Assembly: GCA_950295325.1 (NCBI GenBank)
Contig: OX485804.1
Span: 55,738,001-55,802,000, forward strand
Origin: Polytrichum commune
Taxonomy: Eukaryota > Streptophyta > Polytrichopsida > Polytrichales > Polytrichaceae
DNA length: 64,000 bases
Direction of reading: 5' to 3'
Shown here: positions 37,691-49,900 of the stretch, one piece after another
Numbering within the stretch: the first letter of the stretch is position 1
How the letters are laid out: each line of letters starts with the position of its first letter
Position numbers and translations under genes: made by a program
The notes under the pieces: model-generated
What the model was told of the DNA's origin: nothing
The model's input: only the letters and a program-made list of their open reading frames with translations
Database searches by the model: none

Positions 37691-37961
37691 AAGTAAAGAT
37701 TGTTCACTTGAAGTATTGGTCACTTTGCAAGTGAGCATATAATTCTTGTTTAGGGTAAAGATATAGGTCTTTTTGAATGCGTATCAATAGTAACAACCAA
37801 TCTAGCAGACTAGAAGTAGCCATAAAGCCTAGTGGACTTCAAGCTCTTCACAAGAGTAGTTGCCCTATTATGTAACTGGAAATGTTAGTTTTCAATTACA
37901 TAATCTACATAATCCTTCAATTTTTTTTTGTAGATGTGTATTTATATCTAAAAAAATTGAG

Positions 37962-38678
37962 TTATCTTGAACCCATGATGTTTCTTGTGCCTTCACGAGA
38001 CTTGAACGTTTCCCATTTTTGTTGATGAGGTGGTTTCCTTTGTTGTTGAATACGGGATGATAATGCCACCTTCACTTGAACGTTTCCCATTTTTGTTGAT
38101 GAGGTGGTTTCCTTTGTTGTTGAATATGGGATGATAATGCCACCTTCTTCATTACTAGCTTCATGGAAAACATTCACCAATGTAGGCTTGACTCGCATGA
38201 GCTCTTGCATAAACTCCATGAAGTCCACACTCCTTGCAACTCTCGGCCATGGACCCTTCACCTTCGCACTTACAACAATCGCTTCCCCAAACACAATGTC
38301 TTGATTCGTGACCATCGCTGCAACATGATTCTTGCGCAATATTTTGGCGTTTTCCTCAACATAGATGCGGTAGTTGTTGAACAAGGAGCTCGTCTCTGCG
38401 ACACGGAATCGTTTGTCGTCAACACATATTAATGCATCGCGACTTGTACTATTCTTCTTTTGTTTGGTTTTTGCCAAACTACCTTGATTTCTTGTCATGA
38501 TGAAGTTCAAGCTACTTAACCGGAACAACTTCCAACAATTCAGTATAGCGTCACCCTCATCGAAGAGACTTGGATAAATGTGGATAGCATTCTTGTGAAC
38601 TCGGCCTATCAATTTGATATTTAAGGGCCAACATGATGCGTCCATGTTGATGACTTCCCTTAGTGATGGATGTTTCAA
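37962..38678 (-). CDS. unrecognised ORF, 238 aa
   Basis: A 717-bp open frame on the minus strand, long for this AT-rich region. It reads like a basic soluble protein (NYRIYVEENAKILRKNHVAA, GPWPRVARSVDFMEFMQEL), with no signal peptide, membrane segment or motif I know. Its last 60 or so codons lie in a 74-bp tandem duplication (about 37998-38147); since 74 is not a multiple of 3, the two copies are read in different frames, which argues that the C-terminus is not conserved. It may be a transposon-derived or single-exon gene fragment. I do not assign a function. Confidence 0.3.
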   Translation of the reverse strand: MKHPSLREVINMDASCWPLNIKLIGRVHKNAIHIYPSLFDEGDAILNCWKLFRLSSLNFIMTRNQGSLAKTKQKKNSTSRDALICVDDKRFRVAETSSLFNNYRIYVEENAKILRKNHVAAMVTNQDIVFGEAIVVSAKVKGPWPRVARSVDFMEFMQELMRVKPTLVNVFHEASNEEGGIIIPYSTTKETTSSTKMGNVQVKVALSSRIQQQRKPPHQQKWETFKSREGTRNIMGSR

Positions 38679-39237
38679 ACTAAGGAGAGGACGATTTGCT
38701 TGTCGAATGTGCTACTACTTCAAGCACTAAGTGTTGATCTCAAAGTGCAATTTTTGATATGCATGATAAGAAACAAACCAAAACGTGCTTTTGATGTTAA
38801 ATTGCTACAGTTTTGTTATATAATACCCGCCTCTTCAAATATTTTTCAAAAGGATTTGCACATCACACATCTTGGTAGTCTTTGAGTTCAACAAACCTAT
38901 CGCCTTCAAAGTTTGGATGCAAGACCAGATGGTCTCGTGTGGAATGGAAGTACTCCAAATAGCAATCCCCATAACTAGTGTTGTGCATACTTTTACACTT
39001 TTCTCACATTAAAAAAAGTATCATAAAAGAAAAAATTAGAAAAAAGTAAAAAGTAAAAAGTAAAAATTGAGAAGGTGAACAACACGTGAGGAAAATTGGT
39101 GCAGGTGGATGAATAAGTAGGGACTGGATGGATGATGCATGAAATGTTTCAAGAAGCTACATACATACTCTCAACAAGCAAATTTACAAGAATAGTGCTG
39201 AAGCGATGAATGGTTGGATGAGAAAGTGATGACTAAG

Positions 39238-39759
39238 TTAGATGGATGATGGACTCTGTTGATGGATACCAAAAATGTCTGCTTCATAACACTTTGAGAC
39301 TTTGAATGCTGGATGAATGATATGGATTGTGGATGGATGATGGGATATTGTGCTGGATGAAGAATCTGGCTTCTTGCAGAAAGGAGGAGCGTTGTAACTT
39401 AGCCATTGGAATGAGGTTGGAAAAAGTTTCCGAGCGTTCGAACTTTGTGGATTGAGCGAGCTTCGGAGAATTTCGTAGCTCGGAAGAAGAGGCAATGCAT
39501 TCATCTCCAACGACTCATCAACCGCACCAACAATGTTGAGGCTCCCCACCCGCGACGCTCGTTCGCAGCCTGTGCATTTCTCAAACTCAAAAATCGATGC
39601 TTCTTGATGCATTTTGGTGTGACAATGCAATTGGGCAAAGGGATGTGGAATTTGATGGAACGAATCTTTGTAGCTCCGACAGGGTTGAAACTTCGACGAT
39701 AGCCTAGTTGAAAGCCTTCTGTTTTGGAATGTTTTTGAAGGTCTGGGATGCAATTGCAA
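39238..39759 (-). other. open frame of unknown status, 173 aa
   Basis: An uninterrupted minus-strand frame upstream of PTH2 with a serine/proline-rich composition and no recognised domain. Position and strand would fit a divergent short gene or an upstream transcript, but chance is equally likely. The sequence between here and 40632 likely contains the PTH2 promoter and first exon. Confidence 0.2.
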
Positions 39760-40631
39760 TAGGAGGAGATCTTTTTGTTTAACAGGCGGACTTGGTGTAC
39801 CTGGGCTTGCTCCGAAACCCTAAAATTAAATTCTCCCTGTTTTTTTTTCTACCTGCTTGAGACCTCGGCTGTGTAATTGCGTCCCGGCACAGAGAGGGTA
39901 TTGCTTGTTCGGATTTCTCTGGTGCCTCCTATTTGCTCGAATTTTGCCCAATTGAAGATTGCATTAGGGTTCATGTATGTAGTGTAGTTTCCAGAGCTGG
40001 TTTTCTGAAGAAGCGTCAATCACTTTTCTTATTGTACGAGTCAATAGAAGGAATCCTGTATAAACAGAGCAATTTGTGGAGCTCCGGGTCACTTATCTAA
40101 GTTTCAGCTCAGCTCATTTTAGCAGAGCATTGAGAAATCATGTGGAATTTGGAAATTATTCCTCGATCATTGTCATACTAGCTTGTTTTTAGTGATGTGG
40201 TTTCTCAGTCTTACAATTCTTACCTTTGTCTATTCTTGTGCTGGATATCGGCAGATGTGCACATACTTCTTTCTTTTATATTTTTGTGTGTGTGTGTGTT
40301 TCTATTAAAATTAATCTGTTTTGCAAAAATGATCCTGGTATTTGTAATCTGTTCTAGAGGAATGACAGCATCGTCCCTGACCTACCATTCTAATCAAATG
40401 GATTCAGTTTATTAGCTTAAGTCGTGGGATTGTGGAGGAAGCTTTTGCAATTTGAGTGAAGTCACATGAATTACATGTAAAGGGGATTGAACAATTTTGT
40501 TTAGGAGCTTGAGCTTGTAGTCGTATCTTTGGCAAGAGGTGTCACTTGAGAACATCCTGTATTCACTTGGTAGTTTCTGAAGAAGGGTAATAGGATTGAT
40601 GAAATACCAAGGAGGTAAGTAGACTAGTGTG

Positions 40632-41015
40632 CTAAGGTAAGTGGGCCTAATTTGGTTGCTTATCTTAATCAGACACCTATATTTTAGTGGTGTATGGTTA
40701 GGTGTGGATCTAAGAATGGACACCAATAAGGCATTATGTGTTTGCAAGAGACTGGACTACTTGCTCAAAATTTGTTAACTTTTTTAGGTTCAAGGGTCGG
40801 CATAATTGAGGAGATGTATATGATCATTCAAGAAGAAAGATAATCTTCGCTTCAAAGATGAATAAGATATTCATATGAGCTCCAAAAATTATTGATGAAA
40901 ATAGCTATATCCTCGATTCGGATGTGCTAATCATCTCAAACAAATCGCATCTTTCATATCCTAGGAGAAGTGGGTGCAGAGCTAATTGTGTTTGTTTTAG
41001 GCCCACTTACCTTAG
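40632..41015. repeat. MITE family D, best copy, next to the PTH2 splice site
   Basis: Perfect 16-bp terminal inverted repeats, CTAAGGTAAGTGGGCC at 40632 and GGCCCACTTACCTTAG ending at 41015; 384 bp. Its right end is only 46 bp before the first recognised PTH2 coding exon (41062), so it supplies the DNA just upstream of the branch-point zone. Relatives are at 44708-45062 (inverted) and 25715-26060. Confidence 0.85.
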
Positions 41016-41061
41016 TAGCCACTGTTCGTTTAGCTGATGAGATGATCTGTTGGAACTGCAG

Positions 41062-43826
41062 ACAACGAGGAGGGAGACATGGCTGTCCAAAGCTCTCAAT
41101 CCTGCCAGCTTACTACCAGGCATCATCATAGGGTTTTTAGTTGGCCTTTGGGTGGAGATTCCCAAGGGAGGGTTTAGCAGGGGTTCTTCTCGAGAAGATC
41201 CAGACCAGCCTGAGAGGCAAAGGAAAGGCAGTGTTGGGGGCCGAAATCAAGGGCACCAGGGTAGCACCACCTTAACTAATGCGGCTGCGGCAAGTGATGA
41301 GGGTGGAGAGCTGAAAATGGTAAGAGAAATTCTTTCATAAGGGGCATTTTACACTAGAGCTTGAGGGACTGCAACCATTGAAACTTAAAACCTCTCAGTG
41401 GTGGAAAAGGCTGAGACCGTCCCACTTCACTGTTTACTAGAGCTTGAGGGCGTATGGGACCACTGGAGTTTGAGAACCCAGTTGTATGTGGCTTTGGTAT
41501 GAGAATCTCATGGTACCGGCCCTTGGCCATAGTGTAAACAGACCTAAGTTCATCACCTTCTATGTCCAGGCAACCTTTGGAGGAGGTTGAATACACAATG
41601 CTCTACTATAATCCTCTTAATAACTGACCTGAAATTCACTAGGGGTTGTGTCTTTCCGCTGCCTTGTGTTGTCAAAATTTTAACTTGTCCTACTCACACT
41701 GGTTTTACACACCCATAGTAAATTTGTAAGGAGATTCTGCTTTCTCACACTTCTGATGGACCTTAATTGTGTGCGATTTAAGAAGGTTGCCTGTAATATG
41801 TTGGATCTTTAATATGTTGGATCTTGCCTCAACACAAATTTTGAGAGGTTTGCCAAATTGGAGCAGGTATTCGTTGTGCGGCAGGACCTGAAAATGGGAG
41901 GCGGGAAAATTGCATCACAATGTGCACGTAAGATCTTAACTTGTCATGGAACGTCTATGATTGTTATTTCCAATCTTCTTGTTCAATTGTATCCAACAGA
42001 GCAGATGTTTTGAATTGTTTCCACCTTTTGGAGGTTTCATAAGATACTTCTTAGCGGGACAGGATACCTAGGTTGTGATTGCCTGCAATTTCAGATGCAC
42101 ATACGGGTGGAACATCACAGCGTGAATTTCTAGAATAGAGAAGGATGACTTACTGTAGAGGGCGCTTTATTTCCTCTTTAATAGTGGTGGAATGTAGCTC
42201 CCACATGGGATTTAAGTGGGCCTCAACCAATGTAGGAATGATATGGGGCATAAGTTGAAAAGAAAGTAATCAATTCTTGTTGAAATAGAGATCCCTTCAT
42301 GGTAATGTGTTCGCTCTGTTACACCTTTTATCAAGGTGAATCTGAACCAATTTCAAGGCATATCGTACCTGTAACAGAGTGGGGCCATCTTTGTGACCCC
42401 ATTCAGGATGACTGTTTAAAAGCTTGGGTTTGATGTGCTTATTTCCAGTTCTCTCATTTGCAGATGCTGCTGTTGGTATATACAATGAACTACTGACAAA
42501 GCAACGAGTGCTGTTGAGAAGATGGGAGGATTGCGGTCAGCCAAAAATCGTTGTAACATGCAAAAGTCAACACGAAATGTAAGGACAGCCCCATGGATAT
42601 GGTGTATTTACGGACACTTAATTTTCTGAAGTCCCAAAAAAATATGGATCACACCAGATTCTCCTTTCCAAATCATGAGTACATGGGCACAAGTAGACAT
42701 TTAGGTCTGCAAGGATGTATTTTATTTAGATAGGTAGGGTTTCGCACCACAAAGTATTTCTACCTAACTTTAGGTTAGGAGGGTTAGCTACCGTTGAGGA
42801 TGGTCTCAGCCACGTGTCAGCACATGATGAAACATGGGTTAAATATAGGTGTCTTCGTGATGGTGGAAGTGCAAAGTGCATGTAGGTACCATTAGAGGTA
42901 AGTATAAGTTACCGAGTGGTGCTAAGGAAATGAGCTGCTGAAACCTTATCATAAATGGTAAAGTTACATTAGAGTATTGATTCCAACATATACCATTGGC
43001 CATATGGCAAAGGCCAGCATATACCGTTGAACTATAGCCAACTATATGCATATAAATGGCCAACATGTACCAATGAGAACTAAAGTTGCCAGGTGATGGG
43101 AACCCTACCATAATGGGGAAAGGCATCACCTATTCGGTTTTATAATAAGGTGAGGGTGATTGTTTAGGGAGATTATCAACAGCACTTGATCTGTTTGTGG
43201 ACAGGAATGAGTTGCGTAACAAAGCAGACAGGGCGGGTCTTCCAACTTTTACAGTTGCGGATGCAGGTCGCACTCAGGTATAGAAACTCCAAGTTGGCTA
43301 CAAGTATTCCCTAGCTCTTTAAATGCCATGTTCTGAACATTATTCTCGTAACCATCACAAGTTATCATTATGTCCACTTTCCCAACTTCCACATGTTTCT
43401 CCATTATCATGTCATTTCTTGAGTTTAAATACAACTTGTCAATTTTTACACCTTGGAAAGCATGTGATAAATCTCATATAAGTCAATGTTTACATCCTGT
43501 AAAGCATTCTATTACTCTAACGACATCAATACTGCGTACGTGTACAGGTGGCAGCAGGTTCAAAGACAGTGCTCGTGATCGGACCAGGTCAGACTCATTC
43601 GTGTGCATAACTAGTGCATTTCCAGTTGGGCTTGATGGGGGATATTTTTTGGGTATGGAAAATGAGATTTTTCTTGCAAATTTTCAAATTCAGGTTCACG
43701 AAATCTATGCGAATGAGTCGGTGTGCTATATTGGAGGAAGAATTGCCTGTACTGAGGCAACTTGATTTTGTTGCAGGAGCAAAGGCATCAGTGGACTCAA
43801 TTACTAGGCAATTAAGGCTTTTGTAA
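41062..43826 (+). CDS. peptidyl-tRNA hydrolase 2 (PTH2 family), first exon not identified
   Basis: Exons recognised: 41062-41319, 41867-41927, 42464-42578, 43205-43277, 43548-43587 and 43777-43826 (stop TAA); all GT-AG, 597 nt, frame closes, 198 codons. The enzyme releases tRNA from peptidyl-tRNA that fell off ribosomes. The N-terminal exon has a membrane segment (LLPGIIIGFLVGLW) as in mitochondrial PTRH2, then a Gly/Ser-rich linker. The PTH2 domain follows: VFVVRQDLKMGGGKIASQCA, HAAVGIYNELL, PKIVVTCKSQHEMNELRNKA, PTFTVADAGRTQVAAGSKTV, LVIGPG, ending SITRQLRLL. The first exon must lie upstream since this exon opens in phase 0 with no ATG. Two weak candidates are an ATG at about 40365 (ending before GTTTAT) and an ATG at about 40329 (ending before GTATTT). 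A MITE separates either from 41062. Confidence 0.9.
42155..42301. repeat. small MITE, family C copy 2, in a PTH2 intron
   Basis: GTAGAGGGCGCTTTATTTCC at the left and, inverted at the right, GAAGGGATCTCTATTTC, with GGTGGAATGTAGCTCCCAC inside as in the copy at 23165. It lies in the intron between 41927 and 42464. Confidence 0.6.
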
Positions 43827-44707
43827 ATTGCCTACAAAGTGTAACATTGCTTTTTGCCCTTTTGAAGATTTTGTTAGTTGATAGAAGAGTGTACTCAAAG
43901 GTTGTCACTTAGAGCAAGAAGAGGAAAGAAGTGATGACTTCGATGTTGCCATCCCCGTGAATCATAGTGTTGCTTCAACTTCAAGTTAGTCTAATCTTAT
44001 ATGTAATCCCAAAATGGACATCATGAGAATTAAAGGGACCTTGAAGACTACTGCCTTCCTTTCAAAGGTGAGCACCTTGAACGGACATGGACAAACCAGC
44101 CCATCCCTAGGTTTCCACTAGTTTGGTTGAAAACATCTGGCTCACTTGGATAGTCCCACTATGATTGGGTGGACTATACTGGGAGGATGCACGGGACACC
44201 ATTAGAGCACTATTCTGGCTTTATGCAACTTGACCTCAGAGATCCCACAAGATTGGGCTTGAGGCCTTGGGTTTTAGCCACCCTTCACCAAATTACTTCC
44301 TTACCTAGGGTTAGAGAAAGCATGAGTCTCAGCATGTTGCCCACACAAATTTGAGTGATAATCTGTGACGAAAAGTGCAAATTGCTCAAATAGGTCCAGG
44401 TTAAACAAGGTATCTGACTGATCCAGTGGGTGACAAGTGGTTCAAATGCACATTTCATGTATGTGAAGTAGCAAAGTAAATGTTAAACCTGAGATACATT
44501 GAAACAGGTATAATGAACAGAATTGGTCTAGCATTGAAGATCACCAAACCCTACCACATCACCTGCGTGATTATTTGATAAGGTCATTGAGTTCCTGGAT
44601 AAAAAGGCTGTTTTGAGCAAACTTCTGATGCTTCCCACCCAAAAAATCTTGAATAGTAGTGGACTCATCAGAGATGAGCATTAGATGTTTGAACTTGTTC
44701 AATCTTT

Positions 44708-45062
44708 GTCAAGTGGGTCTTAAATGGACATTTTTAGCTTTGCATCCACTTCTCATAGGATATGGGAACACAATTGTGGCCATTGTCATTTCCCCCATAA
44801 TGTTTGGAGCTCATATGAATATCTCTATTCATCAATGAAGTGAAGATTCTCTTCTCATAAATGATCATATGGGCCCTAATTATGTTGCCTACTAAACCTA
44901 GAATTGTTAACAAATTTTTGAGCACATAGTCCAAAAAATACATCTAACGCCTGCCTTTTGGTGTCTGTTCTTAGATCCACACATGACAACGCACCACTCA
45001 AATATAGGTGTCTGTTTAATATGAGCTAACAGAGTTGGGTCTACTTACCTTAGTCTAAGTGC
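44708..45062 (-). repeat. MITE family D, inverted copy
   Basis: On the minus strand it starts CTAAGGTAAGTAGACCC and runs parallel to the 40632-41015 copy (GACACCTATATTTGAGTGG, GTGTGGATCTAAGAA, AGATATTCATATGAGCTCCA). It lies between PTH2 and TBCA; the rest of that 1.5-kb spacer has no supported gene. Confidence 0.75.
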
Positions 45063-45377
45063 CTGGTCCATGTGCATTTCTGTGCATTTCTGTCTGCAAC
45101 TGCCAGTTATTTCAATCTGTTCATCTCATTTGCAGCAGTCTGCTAGGGAGTTAGTAGGTAAAGAGGTTAGGGAAATAACTGCAGACTCGATAGACCCAAC
45201 CATTCTGCTCAAAACTTGTAACTCACATTCTTCAACTTGAAGTTGTGATTGATGCTCATATTTCGTCTTTCGACAATCATAATAAGATTCTAAGCTACAG
45301 GTACACAAGAAGAGGTAATCAAGGTATCTCCTGTGGTCACAGGTAACTAATTAGTTGATTAATTTGCTGGAATAGCA

Positions 45378-47015
45378 ATGGCGGATCTGAAGAGTTTGAA
45401 GATTAAGACTGGGATCTGCAAACGGGTGATGAAAGAGATGCAGTCTTACGAGGCGGAAGCCGAGCGGGAGTTTGCCAAGGTTGAAAATATGAAGAAAAAC
45501 CACGCTGATCCGTCGGACATCAAACAACAGGTTGCATTAGAAATAAATTCACAAACCATCATCATTTGGCTCTGATCATTTCAATATTTTTCGCCCGCAT
45601 ACCCCGTCACCCATAACAAAGGTCATTTACAACATTCCTTCTTGTATAGAAAATCTATTCAACAGTAACTGCCTCCACCTGGTAATTGTGTGAGCATGGT
45701 GGATTATTGGCCAACTTGGAACAAAAACAGTCATTAATTCATTGTCAGGAACACTTTGAGAGATTAATTTATACTACAACCTGGACTTCTCATCTTTTAT
45801 AGCTACATAGTACAAACTCATCAGGACCATAGACTTTAAGAACAAAGGGATTTGAACCTGGCAACATGTTAAGTGCAACTCCTATGGTCACCATAAAACA
45901 ATTCTCTCAAAAATCATGCTCAGTTTTTTTGTCCAATCAGCCGTATCCTCGACCCACAAATAAGAATCTATAGACATCATCATAAATCCTCATTGTCCAC
46001 CAATTATCAAGAGTGAGATTATCAAGAGAGAGATGACCCTTTAAAGTCATTTTGACTCTCAATCCTTGAGGGTCAGAAGGGTTTTAGAAGGTTGCCTCTT
46101 TGCCGATAATTAGTATATAATGAGGATTTGGACATCTTCTAGGCTTCCTGGGTGAAATGAACATGTGGCCATGCCCCCCAAAAACCCTAGAAAACCGATT
46201 ATTGAGAGACTGTTTTTACAGTGATCAGGGATATTGTTCTAAGGTTAGAATCAAAATGTTTGAAAGCCTGCAATGCATTGTTGGTGGCAGGAACATGTAC
46301 TTGAAGAATCCTACATGATGATTCCAAATTGTCGAAAACGACTCGAGTCTGCACTCACAACTCTGAAGTCAGCAGTGGTAAGCTCTCACCATACACTCTC
46401 ATGAATTGTGTCATTAAAATTAAGGCATGTGGGCCTATTGTGGACATTTCCAACTCCACACACAACTCAAGTCATTAAATTTGATTAAAAACCATCTCAT
46501 CCATTTGCAATTGCGAATCACAAAGCCTGTCCTCTCAAGTCTCAAGGTCAGAGTTGAGAAGCAAACATTATAAAGAGGTCAAAGTGAAGATTCTCAATTC
46601 TTCACCACCTTTAAGTGATTGCACATGCCCTCCTCATTTGTGTTGATTGTTGAACTTAGAGTTTTGAGCACATAGTCCAATCTCATTATAACATGTGTCA
46701 TTTTCGTGTCCATTTCTAATTACAACCCTTGCCAAAAACCACTTAAATATAGGTGTCCAATTAAGAAGAGTGACCAGATAAGCCTTGTGGCTTCCCAGAA
46801 TTTTAACATCAATTTCATTTCACAAGGCCCGTATACCCTACAGTTAAATGTTGTGGGTAGGATCATCGGATCCCTCTCCTGAAGACTCGTTTTTAACGCA
46901 AATTTTTTTTGTGTGGCAGAACAAGTGTGAGGCTGAAACAACTGCCGAGGAGAGTGAAGAACTTTTGGTGGCAACAGAGCTCGTTGCCCAAGTCCAACCA
47001 TTGTTTGCTGAATGA
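45378..47015 (+). CDS. tubulin-folding cofactor A (TBCA), 3 exons, 111 aa
   Basis: Exons 45378-45530, 46291-46377 and 46920-47015 (TGA), all introns phase 0 and GT-AG, giving 111 aa, the usual length of the family. TBCA is a small cytosolic three-helix chaperone that captures beta-tubulin intermediates on the way to the alpha/beta dimer. The sequence matches throughout: MADLKSLKIKTGICKRVMKE, QSYEAEAEREFAKVENMK, ADPSDIKQQ | EHVLEESYMMIPNCRKRLES | NKCEAETTAEESEELLVATE. The protein is highly charged with no signal peptide. The start follows AATAGCA and aligns with family N-termini. Intron 1 contains a MITE (45973-46136). Confidence 0.95.
45973..46136. repeat. MITE in TBCA intron 1
   Basis: Inverted ends GACATCATCATAAATCCTC at the left and GAGGATTTGGACATC at the right, with CCAATTATC / GATAATTAG further in; about 164 bp. 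Non-coding. Confidence 0.6.
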
Positions 47016-47550
47016 TCTCTTGCGCCACCTCATAAAATTAATCTCCTCGGACTTCATAAAAATGTTGAACAGAAATTTACCTAATTTCCTTAACAATTCT
47101 GGCCTCTTCCCACATCAGAGTCCGGACTTAAGAGGCCTTCTGTACGTGAAAAAGCTACAGCATTCTTTCGCAATTTAGGTCCTTCTAAAATATTAAGAGC
47201 AAGTGCTCGCTTCGAATGATTTCAAATTACCTGCAACTGCCCATTGCACTATTGCCAATGACCAATATTAACAAGGACTCCAAGGTAATATTTCCTCTCA
47301 CGAGAAAGAGGTTCGATGTTCAAGAAGTTTGCTACCCATTCACAATGCCCACTATTAACAATGATCCCAAGGTATTATTTCTTTGAGCCGCAAGAAAGGG
47401 GTTCATTATACAAGAAGTTCGCTACCTTGAAGTTCGCTAACATTAACTCATGGCATTAGGGTTGAGATTAGGGTTGCAAGAGGGTTTACTTTAATCATGG
47501 GGCAATCCACCGGTCATCTCAATCTACCAAAGGTCCTCAAAGTATAAGTA

Positions 47551-47850
47551 CCCATTCACATGGGGTTCCAAGTCCAAAGTCCCACTTCACTTGAGGTCAA
47601 TATGTGCAATTTCAGCCGTTGAGAGCATGGAAATTGGGACTTACCACTTCACACAAGGTCCCAAGTCCTAAGTCCCAAGTATGACATGGATGCCTACATG
47701 ATAGCACTTTTTGTAGATGAGGCCCAGGGCTTGTGTTGAGAGTAAGGTCTAACTATACTGGATATAAACCACACCTCAATGGTTTCTTGAGGCTCAAAAG
47801 TCGAGGCTTTGCCTTCATGTTGGAACATGGGACCCCATGTCAACTGGCCC
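47551..47850. repeat. MITE family F, diverged copy
   Basis: About 300 bp matching the XTH intron 3 element: CACATGGGGTTCCAAGTCC ends, GTTGAGAGCATGGAAATTGG, ACATGGATGCCTACATG and CTTGTGTTGAG. Confidence 0.65.
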
Positions 47851-48299
47851 TAAGTTATGCACATGACATCTACCAAGGCAGTCTAGAGAAGTAGAAACCA
47901 AAACTAGGAGCAGAAAAAGTTTAATAGAGTTATTTGCAAAGTGTCTCAAAAACGAACACTTTTGAAGGGATTTTTATTAAGAGCTCGTTAGAGCATCTTG
48001 TGTCTTTGAAAGTTGGGTGAACCTCCTTGGACCTCCTCATTCAATCCTTTCAGCTTCAAGAGAACTTTTAGTATCTATCCATCACCTTAAATCCCCACTT
48101 AGCCTATGCAAGGCTAGATGAGCCCACCATTAATTCAAGTCTTAAGACAACTTCGGTGACATTATGGATAAGCTATAGATTTTGCACACATTTTGGGAAC
48201 TCCCTCTTACATAGCACTTTAGGACTCTCATAGCTTGTTATAGTCCCAGCCTTGTGCACATCAAGACTATTTTAGCTCATTAGAGTTATGCGTAAAGTA

Positions 48300-48515
48300 A
48301 AATGCATGAAACCATGGATTTAGTCCCAAACCATGGGTTTATGAGAATTAATACAAAGTCACCCAAGTTTTCTTAAAGCTTAAATTTTCACCCACAAGGA
48401 GTGGTGTCCAACTATTAAAAACCGGGTTTTTAGCTTGTCCTATTACAATGGGTGGACCAAGCTAGCCTTGCATAGGCCGATCCGGCAGTTAGAACAACGG
48501 GTCCCATGTAAATAC
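48300..48515 (+). repeat. dispersed repeat family B, copy 2
   Basis: Same order of blocks as 21837-22040, about 80 percent alike by eye. No coding potential. Confidence 0.65.
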
Positions 48516-49900
48516 CCTTCTTTAGATCCTCAAATTCTCTCAAAGGGTGAGAGGTGGGAAGAGGAGGTCCCAACGTTTGCACCCAACTCTCAAAGCAGAC
48601 TCCAACACACAATGAGCTAGTGAGCTCTTGACAGAAAGTTTCCTCAAAGAAGGATCAAACCCACGATTTCATCTCTCTTTGAGGGATTTTACAATTAACT
48701 CTATTATGGTCTCGATTTCTATGGTCTCGATCACTTGTCTTGGAGTTAGAGAGTCTTATCTATCTTGAATGAATAGCATATGAATGTAAAGTTCTCATTT
48801 CATTCACGTGGATAGACCCTGAACATGGGAACCAAACCCAAACCCAAACCCAAATATAAAGCATTTGGAGAGACAACCATTCCAAAACCCAAATATAAAC
48901 CATGTAGAATTTTGAAAGAGGGAGGCATTTGGGAAACGTTGTTACCTACATGTCAAATTGCAAGTGGCCACCTTATAATGGATAACCCTGCAGGGTGTAA
49001 TGTCTTTTTTCAATGGTTAGCTCGAACATTTAGTTGATGATTCATCCACAATTGAATCAACTCGTACTTCACCTTTCAGGTATTGCAACCTTTAAGCATT
49101 GAAATCAAAGATTCGATGAGTTGTCATAATCTTGAAATGCTATGTAGCATTGTCTTCATGTTATGGTCTTTCTGGCTATTCCCTAATAAGCTCTCAAAAC
49201 TCACCTTTACGCCAACTCACAGAGAGTTTGACTTCAAGACTTTATGGATAAACTCCATGGATGGATTTGAAAGGACTTCAAAAACTGAATACTCGCAATT
49301 CTCATCATCTTGCCCAAAAAAACGTCAACACCACAAGTGCTCAGAAATCTGGGAATTCTGCCGTCATCAACTGCACATGAGATTTTTTGGTAGAAGTTCC
49401 CAATGCATAAATCTACACTCACCATCATCATCAACACGGGATCGACGACGTTGCTGATTCCACGTACGGAGGAACAGAGGCCCATGAAGGGCAGGTGTTA
49501 AGTCATAGATAAACCAAAAAAAAATTCTAAAACTAGTCCTGCTTACCCTTGTGGGGCATCTGTTTCTCCAAAACCATGGCCTAATTCTTTTCTAAGCTAT
49601 GGGGTCAGTGGTCAGTGTTGTCATGGCTTGCTTAATTAATCTGGCCTCGAGTAAAAATCAGTTTTTGGATCTGACTGCCAAGGTAGATAGATGGGGAAAG
49701 CTGCATGATGAACCCTGAAAATTTTGGGTAAGGCTTTAAAAAAAAGGATGGGAGATGAAGAATAGTGTAATCGTTGTACAAGTAGAGGCCTGGTTTGAGG
49801 CAGAGGAGGGAGTACACGACAAAAACCTGCCTCCGCAATATTTCAAGAGATTCTGCACAGTATTGGAGTTGCGATGGGGAAAGGGATCAATTGATCAGGG

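Larger units (their letters stand above)
47016..49900. other. intergenic between TBCA and the LRR kinase
   Basis: Contains two dispersed repeats (47551-47850 and 48300-48515, listed separately). Otherwise I see no gene; ORFs such as 49083-49457 lack motifs and splice support. The two flanking genes converge here, so both 3' UTRs lie in this stretch. Confidence 0.5.
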
